DNA from: Candidatus Marimicrobium litorale
GTDB taxonomy: Bacteria > Pseudomonadota > Gammaproteobacteria > Pseudomonadales > Halieaceae
Assembly: GCF_026262645.1 (NCBI RefSeq)
Contig: NZ_SHNO01000001.1
Coordinates: 310,001-374,000 of the forward strand
Direction: 5' to 3'
DNA length: 64,000 nt
In this document: positions 39,058 through 48,328 of the stretch, piece after piece
How positions within the stretch are numbered: the stretch's first letter is position 1
Layout of the letters: every line of letters starts with the position of its first letter
The notes under the pieces: generated by a model
Database searches by the model: none
Seen by the model: only the letters and a program-made list of their open reading frames with translations
What the model was told of the DNA's origin: nothing
Translations under genes and position numbers: made by a program

Positions 39058-39792
39058 ATGCAAAATTCTCGCTCCGGCGATCAAGGCTTCTATGAGACAC
39101 TGTTTGGGCGGCGCGATGTGCGCAGCGAGTTCATCGGGACACCCGTACCTGAGGATGTGCTGGCGCGTATCATTATTTCTGCACATCATGCGCCATCAGT
39201 AGGGCTTTCTCAGCCCTGGAATTTCATTGTGATCGAGGGGCGAGATACCCGGGAACGGATATACCGGGCGTTCTGCGAGGCAAACGAAGAAGCGGCGGAG
39301 CAGTTCGAGGGAAAGCGTCGAGACCACTACAGGCAGTTAAAATTGCAGGGCATTCTTGATGCACCGGTAAACCTGTGCGTCACCTGTGATCGGGGGCGTG
39401 GTGGTGATGCAGTGCTCGGGCGAACCCATCAGTCCGAGATGGACATTTATAGTACGGTGTGCGCTGTGCAGAACCTTTGGCTGGCCGCACGTGCAGAGGG
39501 AGTCGGTGTGGGGTGGGTCTCTATTATTTCTTCTCAAAATCTGAGGCATATCCTCAATTTGCCTGAACAAGTTGTTCCCATTGCCTATCTTTGCCTCGGT
39601 TACGTAGAGTATTTTCGCGATAAGCCGGAGCTGGAAGACAGGGGCTGGGGACATCGCCTGTCAGCAGAGGAACTGGTATTTCACGAGCGGTGGGGGGAGC
39701 GGGCGGAAGCACATCCGCTTAACAGCGCTATGGCTATGCAGCGGGATTGGCCGGCGCGGGTGATGGGCAAAAACCCAAAAGAAAAAGAGTAG
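39058..39792 (+). CDS. bluB: BluB, 5,6-dimethylbenzimidazole synthase
   Basis: The 244-residue nitroreductase-fold flavoenzyme uses O2 to break down reduced FMN to dimethylbenzimidazole, the lower ligand of cobalamin. It shows FYETLFGRRDVRSEF, AHHAPSVGLSQPWNF and GVGVGWVSIIS. The oxygen requirement fits an aerobic organism. Last gene of the plus-strand operon, convergent with cobO. Confidence 0.94.
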   Translation: MQNSRSGDQGFYETLFGRRDVRSEFIGTPVPEDVLARIIISAHHAPSVGLSQPWNFIVIEGRDTRERIYRAFCEANEEAAEQFEGKRRDHYRQLKLQGILDAPVNLCVTCDRGRGGDAVLGRTHQSEMDIYSTVCAVQNLWLAARAEGVGVGWVSIISSQNLRHILNLPEQVVPIAYLCLGYVEYFRDKPELEDRGWGHRLSAEELVFHERWGERAEAHPLNSAMAMQRDWPARVMGKNPKEKE

Positions 39793-39868
39793 GCGTTGCC
39801 CTCCGTCTGCATCGGCATCGGAGCATCAGGCATGCGCGCCGTTTCAGTGTATCGGTCGCGCACGAGGG

Positions 39869-39888
39869 TGGGCGGTCTATTGCGCCCA
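39869..39888. terminator. Hairpin between bluB and cobO
   Basis: A 6-bp stem tgggcg / cgccca with an 8-nt loop lies between the convergent bluB and cobO stops, 8 nt from the cobO end. It has no T-run on either strand, so a terminator role is inferred from position only. Confidence 0.35.
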
Positions 39889-39896
39889 GTGCCTGC

Positions 39897-40520
39897 CTAG
39901 TAATCTACACCCTTGCGTGCCTTGATGCCTGCCTTGTAGGCGTGTTTTACGTCTTTAACTTCGGAAACGGTGTCCATTATCTCCTGTAGCTCGGAGCCAC
40001 CACCGCGACCCGTTACAACGACGCTCTGGCTCTCTGGCCGATTGGCGAGAACCTGCAATACCTCCGCATCGTTCAGGTACTTATAACCTATCATGTACGT
40101 CAGCTCATCCAGTACGACGAGATCATAGCTAGCGTCCGCCAGCATGGGTTTGGCGACGTCCCATGTGTCTTGCGCTGCTTTAATATCCGAACTCATGTCC
40201 TGGGTATTCCAGGTGAACCCGGTACCCATCTGGTAAAAATGCACCTGCGGACAGTGATCCCGTAGATAAAGTTCTTCACCGGAAAGCTGCTCGCCCTTGA
40301 TAAACTGCACGACGCCGACTTTCTGGCCGTAGCCCAGTGCGCGCATGACCATACCAAAAGCGGAGCTGGACTTTCCCTTGCCATTGCCCGTCAGGAGAAC
40401 CGCAACGCCGCGTTCGGTGTCAGCCGCTTCAATTGAAGCGTCCACCTTGGCTTTTTTTTTCTCCATGGCCGCTTTGTGTTTTGCTTCTTTGCGATCCTTG
40501 TCCTGTCCATCAGTGGTCAT
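39897..40520 (-). CDS. cobO: CobO/BtuR, corrinoid adenosyltransferase
   Basis: The 207-residue enzyme adenosylates cob(I)inamide or cobalamin using ATP. The modified P-loop GNGKGKSS is at 45-52 (LLTGNGKGKSSSAFG), followed by VGVVQFIKGE and DLVVLDELTYMI. The first 30 residues are strongly basic. A cagga site precedes the ATG. It is transcribed behind btuB and so probably under the btuB riboswitch. Confidence 0.94.
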   Translation of the reverse strand: MTTDGQDKDRKEAKHKAAMEKKKAKVDASIEAADTERGVAVLLTGNGKGKSSSAFGMVMRALGYGQKVGVVQFIKGEQLSGEELYLRDHCPQVHFYQMGTGFTWNTQDMSSDIKAAQDTWDVAKPMLADASYDLVVLDELTYMIGYKYLNDAEVLQVLANRPESQSVVVTGRGGGSELQEIMDTVSEVKDVKHAYKAGIKARKGVDY

Positions 40521-40544
40521 GGGATTTCTCCTGTTGCTGCAAGT

Positions 40545-42434
40545 CTAGAAACTATAGCGAATGCCGGCGTATCCTGCAGCTCCCGGCGTGTTGTACCCGG
40601 AAACTTCCTCATAGTCTTCGTCCAGCGCGTTTTCCACCCGGCCCTGAATACTCAGGGCATCGGTCAGGTTGTATGTGACGCTGATATCGAGGATTTCGTA
40701 GTCTTTCATGTCTTCGCCAAATCGGTTAATGCGGTCCCGCACCATGCGGTAATTAATGTTGGCGATGAGTCGTCCTTCCCAGGGAGTCACTCGCAGCCCC
40801 AGATTTGCCAGGCCTTCGGGTGCTTTTGCGCGCTGCGCACCATCGAAATCCTTGGTATTGGTGTAGGTATAGTTACCGGTGACTGTAATCATCTCACCCA
40901 CGGGCACTTCGGTGATGAACTCAACGCCGTCTGAGGACGTGTCCCCGTTCCCTTGCAGGTAACCATAGGAGCCGCCGTCTGCCGGGGGAGGGATATCAAA
41001 AGAGGAGAAATCGAAGTAAATTTCATCATTGATCTCCTGATCAAAATACACCAGATCGACGTACCACCCCGCCGTCGCGTAATAAGCCACGCCCAGGTCG
41101 TAGCCGGTGCTCTCTTCCGCTTCCAGCGTCTGGTTGGCCGGTACGATTGCCTGCGAGCCAGCGTTAAAGGCAATCTCATCCAGCGTGGGCGCACGAAATC
41201 CGGTGCCATATGTGCCTTTCAACTTGAGTTCCCCTTCGCCTGCTTCTACGAGGTAGGTGATTCCTGTGCGGTAGGTGGTCTTGGAGCCAAAGTCATCGTT
41301 GTCAGTATAGCGGGCGCCGGCCGATACATAGAGGCTGTCTGCAAATCCGCCCTGATATTCAACAAAGTAACCTTGCTGATCGCGATCGCTGTCAGATTGC
41401 TCGTTACCGAAGCTGAACACATCGATAGAGTCCTTTTGTAGTTCCGCGCCATACACCAGCGTTAAGGGGTCTGAGTGGCTCCAGTTGCCAAGATAGCCCA
41501 GCACTTCCACAGTGCCTTCGGCCCGAAAAGAAAGAATGCCATCGTCTTTGAATTTGCGGTCGGTCTTGTTGCTGTTGTAGGAGAGTGTGTTGCCGAAAGC
41601 CTCCCCTTGATGAGTGAGTGCGACGCGCCAGGCATCCTGGCTATAGTCAGTGTTGCAATTATCAGAAGGATCGAAGTTTGGAGGAACGAAGCAGTCGTCG
41701 TAGTCGTTTTCTCCTTCAACAGTGCGTCCGACGACGTCTGCTCTTAGCTTGTCCGTGACATTCCACCCGGCACGGCCGTGGAAGGTGGTATTTTCGTAGC
41801 CGTCGTCGTCTCTGTCATTGGTATCCAATGCATTAAATCCATCGGTTTTAAACCGTTCTGCGGAAATGACGCCGTCGACCGTTTCGTTGCCGCCTGCGAC
41901 ATGCCCTAGATATTGTTGGGTACCATAGCGGCCACCCTCCGCTTCAAGGCTTCCGGTGAAACCGGATTGAGGCGCTGCTGTCGACATATTGATGACGCCG
42001 CCCGCATCCGCGCCATAGGCAAGGCCCTCAGGGCCCCGTAAAATTTCGACGCGGTCTATTGCGCCCGAGAGCAGGTTGGAGAAATTTGGCCCGCCGCCAA
42101 TCGCCGACGGATCTGCTATATCGATACCGTCGATGTAGGCCTTGGTGCGGAAGCCCTGTTCTCCTCGAATCCTGACGTTAGTGGCTTTGCCTACGCCACC
42201 GGAGCTGTCAACCGCAATCGATGGCTCATAGCGCAGGGTTTCTGCGACTGTGCTGAACCCGCGGATCTGGATATCTTCTCTTGTGACAACAGAAATTGAG
42301 GTTGCGACTTCGCGCAGCGGCATTTCTATGCGTGACGATGTAACGACCATTTCTTCTAGTTTGTTGCTTGCATGTGCAGAAAGAAGACTGCCGCTGGCGA
42401 CCGTCAGTAGCACGGCATGTGTAAGGTTTTTCAT
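40545..42434 (-). CDS. btuB: TonB-dependent vitamin B12 receptor BtuB
   Basis: This 629-residue outer-membrane receptor has a signal peptide, then a TonB-box-like segment (EEMVVTSSR), a plug domain (VRIRGEQGFRTKAYIDGID, VEILRGPEGLAYGADAGGVI), and a beta-barrel ending in the aromatic AGIRYSF. The plug residues alone do not prove B12 specificity. The cobalamin riboswitch upstream and the cobO partner downstream do support it. The start is ATG 42434; the codon before it is TTG. Confidence 0.9.
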   Translation of the reverse strand: MKNLTHAVLLTVASGSLLSAHASNKLEEMVVTSSRIEMPLREVATSISVVTREDIQIRGFSTVAETLRYEPSIAVDSSGGVGKATNVRIRGEQGFRTKAYIDGIDIADPSAIGGGPNFSNLLSGAIDRVEILRGPEGLAYGADAGGVINMSTAAPQSGFTGSLEAEGGRYGTQQYLGHVAGGNETVDGVISAERFKTDGFNALDTNDRDDDGYENTTFHGRAGWNVTDKLRADVVGRTVEGENDYDDCFVPPNFDPSDNCNTDYSQDAWRVALTHQGEAFGNTLSYNSNKTDRKFKDDGILSFRAEGTVEVLGYLGNWSHSDPLTLVYGAELQKDSIDVFSFGNEQSDSDRDQQGYFVEYQGGFADSLYVSAGARYTDNDDFGSKTTYRTGITYLVEAGEGELKLKGTYGTGFRAPTLDEIAFNAGSQAIVPANQTLEAEESTGYDLGVAYYATAGWYVDLVYFDQEINDEIYFDFSSFDIPPPADGGSYGYLQGNGDTSSDGVEFITEVPVGEMITVTGNYTYTNTKDFDGAQRAKAPEGLANLGLRVTPWEGRLIANINYRMVRDRINRFGEDMKDYEILDISVTYNLTDALSIQGRVENALDEDYEEVSGYNTPGAAGYAGIRYSF

Positions 42435-42525
42435 CAAGTATTCCCAATAGCCTTGTATAAATCATTATGTGGCGATTGAGAGAGGGAATCGGGGAACGCA
42501 ATGCAAGCATTGAGCAACCGTGCAT

Positions 42526-42690
42526 GAAGCCCTCCGCTCCATCGTTGCAATGTTCCAGGCAGGTGTCGGACTAACAGTCAGTGACTGTATACCGTTGCGG
42601 GGGCAGCGGTGAACAGAATACGCCATTCACACTTCCCATTTAACCCACCCAGCGTTGTCTAGCGACAATGCGGTAGGCACCTAGTAACGA
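42526..42690 (-). promoter_or_regulatory. Cobalamin riboswitch of btuB-cobO
   Basis: Read on the minus strand, the aptamer starts with ggtgcc (42681-42676). It contains taaatgggaagtgt, the B12 box gctgcccccgcaacggt (42607-42591) and agtccgacacctgcctgg near 42554. The B12 box and several flanking blocks are identical to the cobQ leader. A hairpin follows at 42540-42526, ggagc/gcttc with ggagg in the loop, again shared with cobQ. The coding start is about 90 nt further downstream. Confidence 0.94.
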
Positions 42691-42695
42691 GCGCA

Positions 42696-42724
42696 AGACT
42701 AGAGTTTCGGGAGCATCCTGTCAA
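42696..42724 (-). promoter_or_regulatory. Promoter of btuB
   Basis: On the minus strand a consensus -35 box TTGACA (42724-42719) and a -10 box tagtct (42701-42696) are separated by 17 nt. The predicted start lies a few bases before the riboswitch, the same layout as at cobQ. Confidence 0.7.
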
Positions 42725-42815
42725 CCTTGAGGCTCGAGCGGGGACAGATCGGTGTGTGAATCGATTGTCGCTCACGTAGAATAGGACGCTTACACTTGCG
42801 GCAGGATGTAATCAT

Positions 42816-43325
42816 TTGGGTGTTGAAGCGGAAAAGATCCAGCGTGTCGCCAGCCTGCTCGGCAGGCAGCCTAGAGGCCTGGAGGAAATCCCCGTTGCGG
42901 CGGGCAATGGCGACCCTGTGGTGATTCGTGTCGCCTCTCTTGTAGATGACAAGCCCTTCCCCACGCTCTACTGGCTGGTGGATCCCGTCTTGTGCTATCG
43001 CATCGACCAACTGGAGGCGGCCGGCATGATCAAGACATTCCAGCAACGGTTTGATGCTGATGCAACGCTACAGGCGCGCATGCGTGAGGATCATCAGATC
43101 TACATCGCCTTGCGGCGCGGATTTATGTCCCCGACGGTGAAGGCGCGACTGTGCGAATTGGGATTTGAAGAGACCCTTGAGAAGAGGGGCATTGGCGGGA
43201 TCGCCGATTTCAGTCGTATACGGTGTTTCCACACCTGGTATGGCGCCCACCTGGTGCAATCCAATGTTGTGGGTGAGATGCTCGATGACTGGTGGCGCGG
43301 AAGCCCGCAGTCCGTCGTTGGGTAG
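42816..43325 (+). CDS. DUF501 domain protein
   Basis: The 169-residue protein matches the DUF501 family: IQRVASLLGRQPRGLEEI, VASLVDDKPFPTLYWLVDP, and IADFSRIRCFHTWYGAHLV near the end. The family is common in bacteria and has no assigned function. The start is TTG 42816 after gcagga. The conserved His and Cys (RCFHTWYGAH) suggest a catalytic or metal role, but this is not established. DAHP synthase follows 50 nt later. Confidence 0.85.
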   Translation: MGVEAEKIQRVASLLGRQPRGLEEIPVAAGNGDPVVIRVASLVDDKPFPTLYWLVDPVLCYRIDQLEAAGMIKTFQQRFDADATLQARMREDHQIYIALRRGFMSPTVKARLCELGFEETLEKRGIGGIADFSRIRCFHTWYGAHLVQSNVVGEMLDDWWRGSPQSVVG

Positions 43326-43375
43326 TGCATTGTGCTATATTATTTGGTCCTTCAAACACGCGTATGGAGCGGTGC

Positions 43376-44431
43376 ATGACCGCAAAAATAGACGACGTAC
43401 GAATCCGTCAGATCGATGAACTGATCTCCCCGGAAAGTCTTATTGGCGACATCGGGCTTACGGACGCAGCCAGTCAAACGGTTGCCAACGCCAGGAGTGC
43501 GATACACAACATACTTAACCGGGAGGATGATCGCCTGCTTGTCATTGTGGGGCCGTGTTCAATACACGATCCTGCGGGCGCACTGGATTATGCCGGTCGT
43601 TTGCAGAAGACGGCGGCGGAGTTGAGCGAAGATCTGTTCGTTGTCATGCGCGTGTACTTTGAGAAGCCTCGCACTACGGTAGGCTGGAAGGGCTTGATTA
43701 ACGATCCGGATCTCGATAACAGTTTCAATATCAACAAGGGCCTGCATCTGGCGAGGCAGCTTTTGCTGGACCTCGCAGAGATGGGCTTGCCTGCTGGAAC
43801 AGAATACCTGGATTTGATTAGTCCCCAGTACTATGCGGATCTCGTGTCGTGGGGTGCAATCGGCGCCCGTACCACTGAGAGCCAGACCCATCGTGAACTG
43901 ACGTCCGGTCTGTCATGCCCGGTTGGCTTTAAAAATGCCACAGACGGTGATATGCAGGTGGCTGTTGATGCGATCAATTCCGCCTCGCAACCGCACCATT
44001 TTTTGTCTGTAACAAAGCAGGGGCGCTCAGCAATCTTTCAGACGGCGGGCAATGAGGATTGTCATATCATTTTGAGGGGCGGCAAGCAGCCCAATTACGA
44101 TATGTTTTCTGTCGAAGATGCAGAGCGCATGCTCAGCTCCGCTGGCCTGCCCGCGCGAATCATGATTGATGCAAGTCATGCCAATAGTCGTAAACTGCCC
44201 GCGCGGCAGGTCGATGTCACGCGTGATATTGCAACTCAAATAAGCCGTGGTAACCACAGCATTGTCGGCCTTATGCTGGAAAGTAATTTGGAAGAAGGGC
44301 GCCAAAACGTGGTGGCGGGACAGCCTTTAAATTACGGGCAAAGCATTACCGACGCCTGCATGGGCTGGGAGGACACCGCCCACCTGTTGCAGGAATTGGC
44401 TGTGGCGGCGCGAATGCGTCGCTCTGGCTGA
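43376..44431 (+). CDS. aroG: 3-deoxy-7-phosphoheptulonate (DAHP) synthase, class I
   Basis: The 351-residue AroF/G/H-type enzyme condenses PEP and erythrose-4-phosphate at the entry of the shikimate pathway. Recognisable segments are LLVIVGPCSIHDPAGAL, MRVYFEKPRTTVGWKGLIND, GARTTESQTHRE and MIDASHANSRK. The metal ligands sit in these last motifs. ATG 43376 follows tggag. Which aromatic amino acid inhibits it cannot be decided from sequence alone. Confidence 0.93.
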   Translation: MTAKIDDVRIRQIDELISPESLIGDIGLTDAASQTVANARSAIHNILNREDDRLLVIVGPCSIHDPAGALDYAGRLQKTAAELSEDLFVVMRVYFEKPRTTVGWKGLINDPDLDNSFNINKGLHLARQLLLDLAEMGLPAGTEYLDLISPQYYADLVSWGAIGARTTESQTHRELTSGLSCPVGFKNATDGDMQVAVDAINSASQPHHFLSVTKQGRSAIFQTAGNEDCHIILRGGKQPNYDMFSVEDAERMLSSAGLPARIMIDASHANSRKLPARQVDVTRDIATQISRGNHSIVGLMLESNLEEGRQNVVAGQPLNYGQSITDACMGWEDTAHLLQELAVAARMRRSG

Positions 44432-44564
44432 GGTTCTCGGCCAGATGTATATCAATCTGAACCGCAGAGGCGCTTGTAGTTACAGCGCTGGAGCGCGACG
44501 GATTTCAACGCTACTGTAAGCACTACAATGACTCTGTTTGATACGACCGCGTGAGGTAATGAGT

Positions 44565-45422
44565 ATGCATCTTGGATTCAGCTCCATGAATACGGCGGAT
44601 GATCCCGCCCCCCATCATCTGGCTCAGACGCTGGAAGAAGCGGGGTTTGAATCACTGTGGTATGGGGAGCATAGCCATATACCTGTTTCGCGCCTGACTC
44701 CCTATCCGCCAGGTGGAGAATTGCCAGAACCTTACAAAAAGATGATGGACCCTTATGTCTCGCTCATGGCGGCAGCGCAAGCCACCAGTCGGTTGAAACT
44801 CGGTACCGGTATCGCCCTGCTGATGGAGCGGGAGTTGATGTCCCAGACCAAGACCATTGCGACTCTTGATCGCTTGTCCAACGGTCGTCTGCTAATCGGC
44901 TGTGGAGTGGGTTGGAATCGTGAAGAATTTGAAAATGCCACCGAGCTACCTTTCGATAGGCGTTACCTTGGAATGAAAGAAACCGTGCTTGCTCAGCGCA
45001 AGCTGCTCACTGATCCGGAGCCTGAGTTTCACGGAGAGTTGATCGATTTCGATCCCGTTTGGTTTGAGCCCAAGGCAATCCGCCCAGGTGGGCCAGCCGT
45101 GATATTCGGCGCCATGGGGCCGCTGGGTCTCAAGCATGCTGCCCAATGGGCGGATGGCTGGATGCCCGTGGACGTGGCGTTGCCTGATATTGAGAATGAC
45201 GTGAAGAATTTTCGGCAGCTGGTAGCTGACAATGGGCGCGACCCCGCATCCGTGGAGATCACTCTGGTCGTGATGGCGCCGGTGACGGCTGACCTGCTCA
45301 AGTCCTATCGGGATATCGGAATAGACCGCTGTAACATTGGAGTTGGAATGGAGAACTGGGACAGGCCAGAAATCGTTATTCCGATGATCGAGAAATTTTC
45401 AAAGCTTATTCCTGAGCTTTGA
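44565..45422 (+). CDS. LLM-class (luciferase-like) flavin/F420 oxidoreductase
   Basis: The 285-residue TIM-barrel protein is of the luciferase-like family, with HLAQTLEEAGFESLWYGEHSH, LGTGIALLMERELM, and RLLIGCGVGWNREEFEN. Members oxidise or reduce substrates with FMN or F420. ATG 44565 is spaced 8 nt from gagg; ATG 44559 is an alternative. The substrate is unknown. The 133 nt upstream of it contain no clear signal. Confidence 0.85.
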   Translation: MHLGFSSMNTADDPAPHHLAQTLEEAGFESLWYGEHSHIPVSRLTPYPPGGELPEPYKKMMDPYVSLMAAAQATSRLKLGTGIALLMERELMSQTKTIATLDRLSNGRLLIGCGVGWNREEFENATELPFDRRYLGMKETVLAQRKLLTDPEPEFHGELIDFDPVWFEPKAIRPGGPAVIFGAMGPLGLKHAAQWADGWMPVDVALPDIENDVKNFRQLVADNGRDPASVEITLVVMAPVTADLLKSYRDIGIDRCNIGVGMENWDRPEIVIPMIEKFSKLIPEL

Positions 45423-45446
45423 TCTGGCCTGCCTGACGCGGTTGCG

Positions 45447-45767
45447 CTAGCGCTTTATCTCGTCGTATCGATTAGTCGGCGGCGGCGGTGCTGGCGTGTA
45501 GTCAGGTTGTGCTTTCGAATCTTCTAACACCTGGCGAATGACTTGTCGCCTGCGTTCTGTGCGGCTCATCTCGCCAGCGTCGTCCCCAGAGTTGTCACTC
45601 ACTTGAGTATAGGTTGACTCTGAGGCTGCAGGAGGTTCTGACAGCGGAGCTGAGGACGTCTCAGGAGCATCTTCGGGGTTGCCGGGAAGTGCAGAGTCAG
45701 CAATTTGGGCAAACACAGGGAAGGATATGAGGACTAGGCTTCCCAGAACAGCGCGGCGGAATTTCAT
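45447..45767 (-). CDS. Small secreted protein of unknown function
   Basis: The 106-residue protein has a clear signal peptide (KFRRAVLGSLVLISFPVFAQ). A low-complexity acidic Ser/Pro/Glu segment follows, then a basic stretch (SRTERRRQVIRQVLEDSK) and a proline run (APPPPTNRYDEIKR). No known family is recognised. The gggag ribosome-binding site and good signal support a real gene. It is convergent with the LLM oxidoreductase, 24 nt apart. Confidence 0.65.
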   Translation of the reverse strand: MKFRRAVLGSLVLISFPVFAQIADSALPGNPEDAPETSSAPLSEPPAASESTYTQVSDNSGDDAGEMSRTERRRQVIRQVLEDSKAQPDYTPAPPPPTNRYDEIKR

Positions 45768-45867
45768 TGGTGTGCTCCCTTCGATAAGATTCTCGTCCTC
45801 GAGAGAACGACTGTTTCACTAGTATAGCCGAAACGAATGATCTTTTCGTTTTGCCAGGTATTTTTGT

Positions 45868-47127
45868 CTATTCCAGCAAGCTTGCGGGCAATAGGTGACT
45901 CACCGCGCGCCTCAGGGTCGTGGTGCGTGCGACCCGCTTTATCGCCAGCACAAAGGCGGCGGTGCGCAGGTCTATATCGTCGCGCAGCGCCAAATCGGCT
46001 ACGTTGCGATAGGCTCGCCGCATGACTTTCTCAAGTTCTTCTACGACGCGTGATTCATCCCAGCGGAATTGCTGGATGTTCTGTGACCACTCGAAATAGC
46101 TAGCGGTAACGCCGCCGGCATTGGCCAAGATGTCGGGCACAACCGTTACCCCTTGTTGAACGAGCATATCGTGCGCCTTGCAGGTAACCGGGCCGTTGGC
46201 TGCTTCGATCACGATTGTTGCCTGCACCCGGCCAGCGTTTTCCGTGGTGATAGCTTCCTCCAGTGCGGCCGGGATGAGTACATCCGCCTTGTAGACAATT
46301 ATCTCGTTGCCGTCGATTGCATGTGCTCCAGGGAAGTTCTGTACGCTGCCGTTGCTGTTCACCCAGTCAATCAGTGCGGGAACATCAAGACCGTCGTTAT
46401 TGGCTATGCCACCTTGAATATCTGAAATGGCAACGATCTTGCCGCCGCGCTGCGCGATAAGGCGAGCAGCATTACTGCCCACGTTGCCGAACCCCTGTAT
46501 TGCTACGCTGACGTCCTCCAGCTTTCTATTCTGGTCTTTCAGGCATTCTTCCAAGGCATACATTACCCCACGGCCGGTAGCTTCCTCACGGCCCAGGGAG
46601 CCGAAAAGGTCCACCGGCTTTCCGGTGACGACGCCGGGACTGAAGCCGTAGAATTTGCTGTACTCGTCCATTATCCAGCCCATAACGGTAGCGTTGGTGT
46701 TCACGTCCGGTGCAGGGATATCAATAGTGGGGCCGATGACTTCCTTAATGAGTTCAACAAAGGTGGTAGTGATTCGGTAGAGCTCAGTTTCACTCAGTTT
46801 ACTTGGATCGCAGTTGATTCCGCCTTTGGCTCCACCGTAAGGAATGTCTACCACTGCGGTCTTCCAGGTCATAAGGCTAGCGAGACTGGCAGCATGTTCT
46901 TCATCCATGCTCGGATGATAGCGAAGCCCCCCCTTCATGGGCCCCCTGGCTGAACTGTGCTGCACACGAAAGCCGAGATGGTGCATCAGATCGCCACTGT
47001 CACTTTCGGTGACAATTTCAACCCGTACTACGCGATTCGGCGTTAGAAGTATTGTGCGAAGTTTTTCGTCAAGCCCGAGGTGGTCTGCCGCCCGGTTGAA
47101 GAAAAAACTTACATTGTCCAACATCAT
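45868..47127 (-). CDS. gdhA: Glutamate dehydrogenase (Glu/Leu/Phe/Val family)
   Basis: The 419-residue enzyme interconverts glutamate and 2-oxoglutarate plus ammonia. It shows PMKGGLRYHPSMD with the substrate-binding Lys, PYGGAKGGINCDP with the catalytic Lys, and a Rossmann motif VAIQGFGNVGSNAARL. The short length and close fit to the Clostridium/archaeal subfamily distinguish it from the large 180-kDa GDH. Cofactor preference was not resolved. A gggag site lies about 10 nt before the first of two ATGs. Confidence 0.92.
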   Translation of the reverse strand: MMLDNVSFFFNRAADHLGLDEKLRTILLTPNRVVRVEIVTESDSGDLMHHLGFRVQHSSARGPMKGGLRYHPSMDEEHAASLASLMTWKTAVVDIPYGGAKGGINCDPSKLSETELYRITTTFVELIKEVIGPTIDIPAPDVNTNATVMGWIMDEYSKFYGFSPGVVTGKPVDLFGSLGREEATGRGVMYALEECLKDQNRKLEDVSVAIQGFGNVGSNAARLIAQRGGKIVAISDIQGGIANNDGLDVPALIDWVNSNGSVQNFPGAHAIDGNEIIVYKADVLIPAALEEAITTENAGRVQATIVIEAANGPVTCKAHDMLVQQGVTVVPDILANAGGVTASYFEWSQNIQQFRWDESRVVEELEKVMRRAYRNVADLALRDDIDLRTAAFVLAIKRVARTTTLRRAVSHLLPASLLE

Positions 47128-47207
47128 GATGGAATAACTCCCGCGTTGCGTGCCTGCCGTTTGAAACGTTTTATTGGTTTAATAAATGAATTCATGGCAG
47201 AGTCCAG

Positions 47208-48299
47208 TCAGTCAATATCCTCTCCGGCCCGTTGCTCCAGCCACAAGATCAGAAGTTTGTAGAAAATAGAAAGGATAACAGCGCCGGAAAACAAGCCTAC
47301 GATACCAGACATAATCATCCCTCCGATTGCGCCGACCAGTATGACAGGCATAGGAATGTCCAGGCCTCGCCCCATCAGCATTGGCTTGAGGGCGCTGTCA
47401 CTGGCACCCGCGACAAGTTGATAAACAGTAAAGATTATGGCGCTTGTTGTATCCGCAGTAGAAAAGACATAAATCATAATCGGCGCGAGTACGATTAATG
47501 GAGGCAATTGCGCTATCGCCAGCACGAGGATCAATGCTGTCCATAGAGATGCCCCCGGCACACCCATCACGAACAGGCCGATCGCGATCAGGATGGTTTG
47601 GATGATGGCGACGCCGATGACGCCCTGTAAAACACTGCGAACTGTCGCCACGGTCAGGGACGCCCATTCGCCCCCCGGTCGCAAGCCGCCCACCCTGACA
47701 AAAAAGCGGTGTGCCGCCGCGCCACAGGGTTCCGCATAGGTCATAAATCCACCGGCGATCACCAGAGAAACGAGAAACATCAGCACACCTATCAGGCTCC
47801 CACCGATGCGCGTCAACAATTTGCCGGCCAGTTCTCGCAGTTGCTCCGCGTTGGCTTGTGCAAACGCTTCCAGGTCGTTACTCGCTGCACTCCAGGCATG
47901 GTGTAGTCGCTCACCGACCAGAGGCCAATCCTGTACCTTTTCAGCGGGAGGAGGCACTTTGATTTCTCCAGCATCTAGCGCCGTACTCGCTCTCTTTAGT
48001 CCGCCAACGGTAGCTTCCATTACGCTCCAGGAGGGAATGGCAAGTGCCAGGATGAAAAAAAGCGTGACCAGTGTTGCGGCAAGGCCCCGGCGACCGCCGA
48101 TTTTAGCTTCAAGCCATTTTACAAGTGGAAACGCAGCTATTGCGATTATCGCGCCCCAGATCAGGGGTGTCGTGAAGGGTTTGATAATGTCATAGGCTAC
48201 TATTAACAGTGCAAATAACAAAGACAGCCGCAGGGCTGACTCGATCATGTTACGCACGAACTGTGGGTCGAAGCTGGTATTATTATTGTTGTCGTCCAT
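47208..48299 (-). CDS. AI-2E family (PerM-like) permease
   Basis: The 363-residue membrane protein has about eight helices. It shows the family features IWGAIIAIAAFPLVKWLEAK and, later, MPMPVILVGAIGGMIMSGIVGLFSG. Members export autoinducer-2 or act as Na+/H+ antiporters or folate transporters. Sequence does not decide between these. It lies between the potassium channel and glutamate dehydrogenase genes on the same strand. Confidence 0.85.
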   Translation of the reverse strand: MDDNNNNTSFDPQFVRNMIESALRLSLLFALLIVAYDIIKPFTTPLIWGAIIAIAAFPLVKWLEAKIGGRRGLAATLVTLFFILALAIPSWSVMEATVGGLKRASTALDAGEIKVPPPAEKVQDWPLVGERLHHAWSAASNDLEAFAQANAEQLRELAGKLLTRIGGSLIGVLMFLVSLVIAGGFMTYAEPCGAAAHRFFVRVGGLRPGGEWASLTVATVRSVLQGVIGVAIIQTILIAIGLFVMGVPGASLWTALILVLAIAQLPPLIVLAPIMIYVFSTADTTSAIIFTVYQLVAGASDSALKPMLMGRGLDIPMPVILVGAIGGMIMSGIVGLFSGAVILSIFYKLLILWLEQRAGEDID

Positions 48300-48328
48300 T
48301 GTGGGCGTCCTTGTAATTGGGGTGGTGT

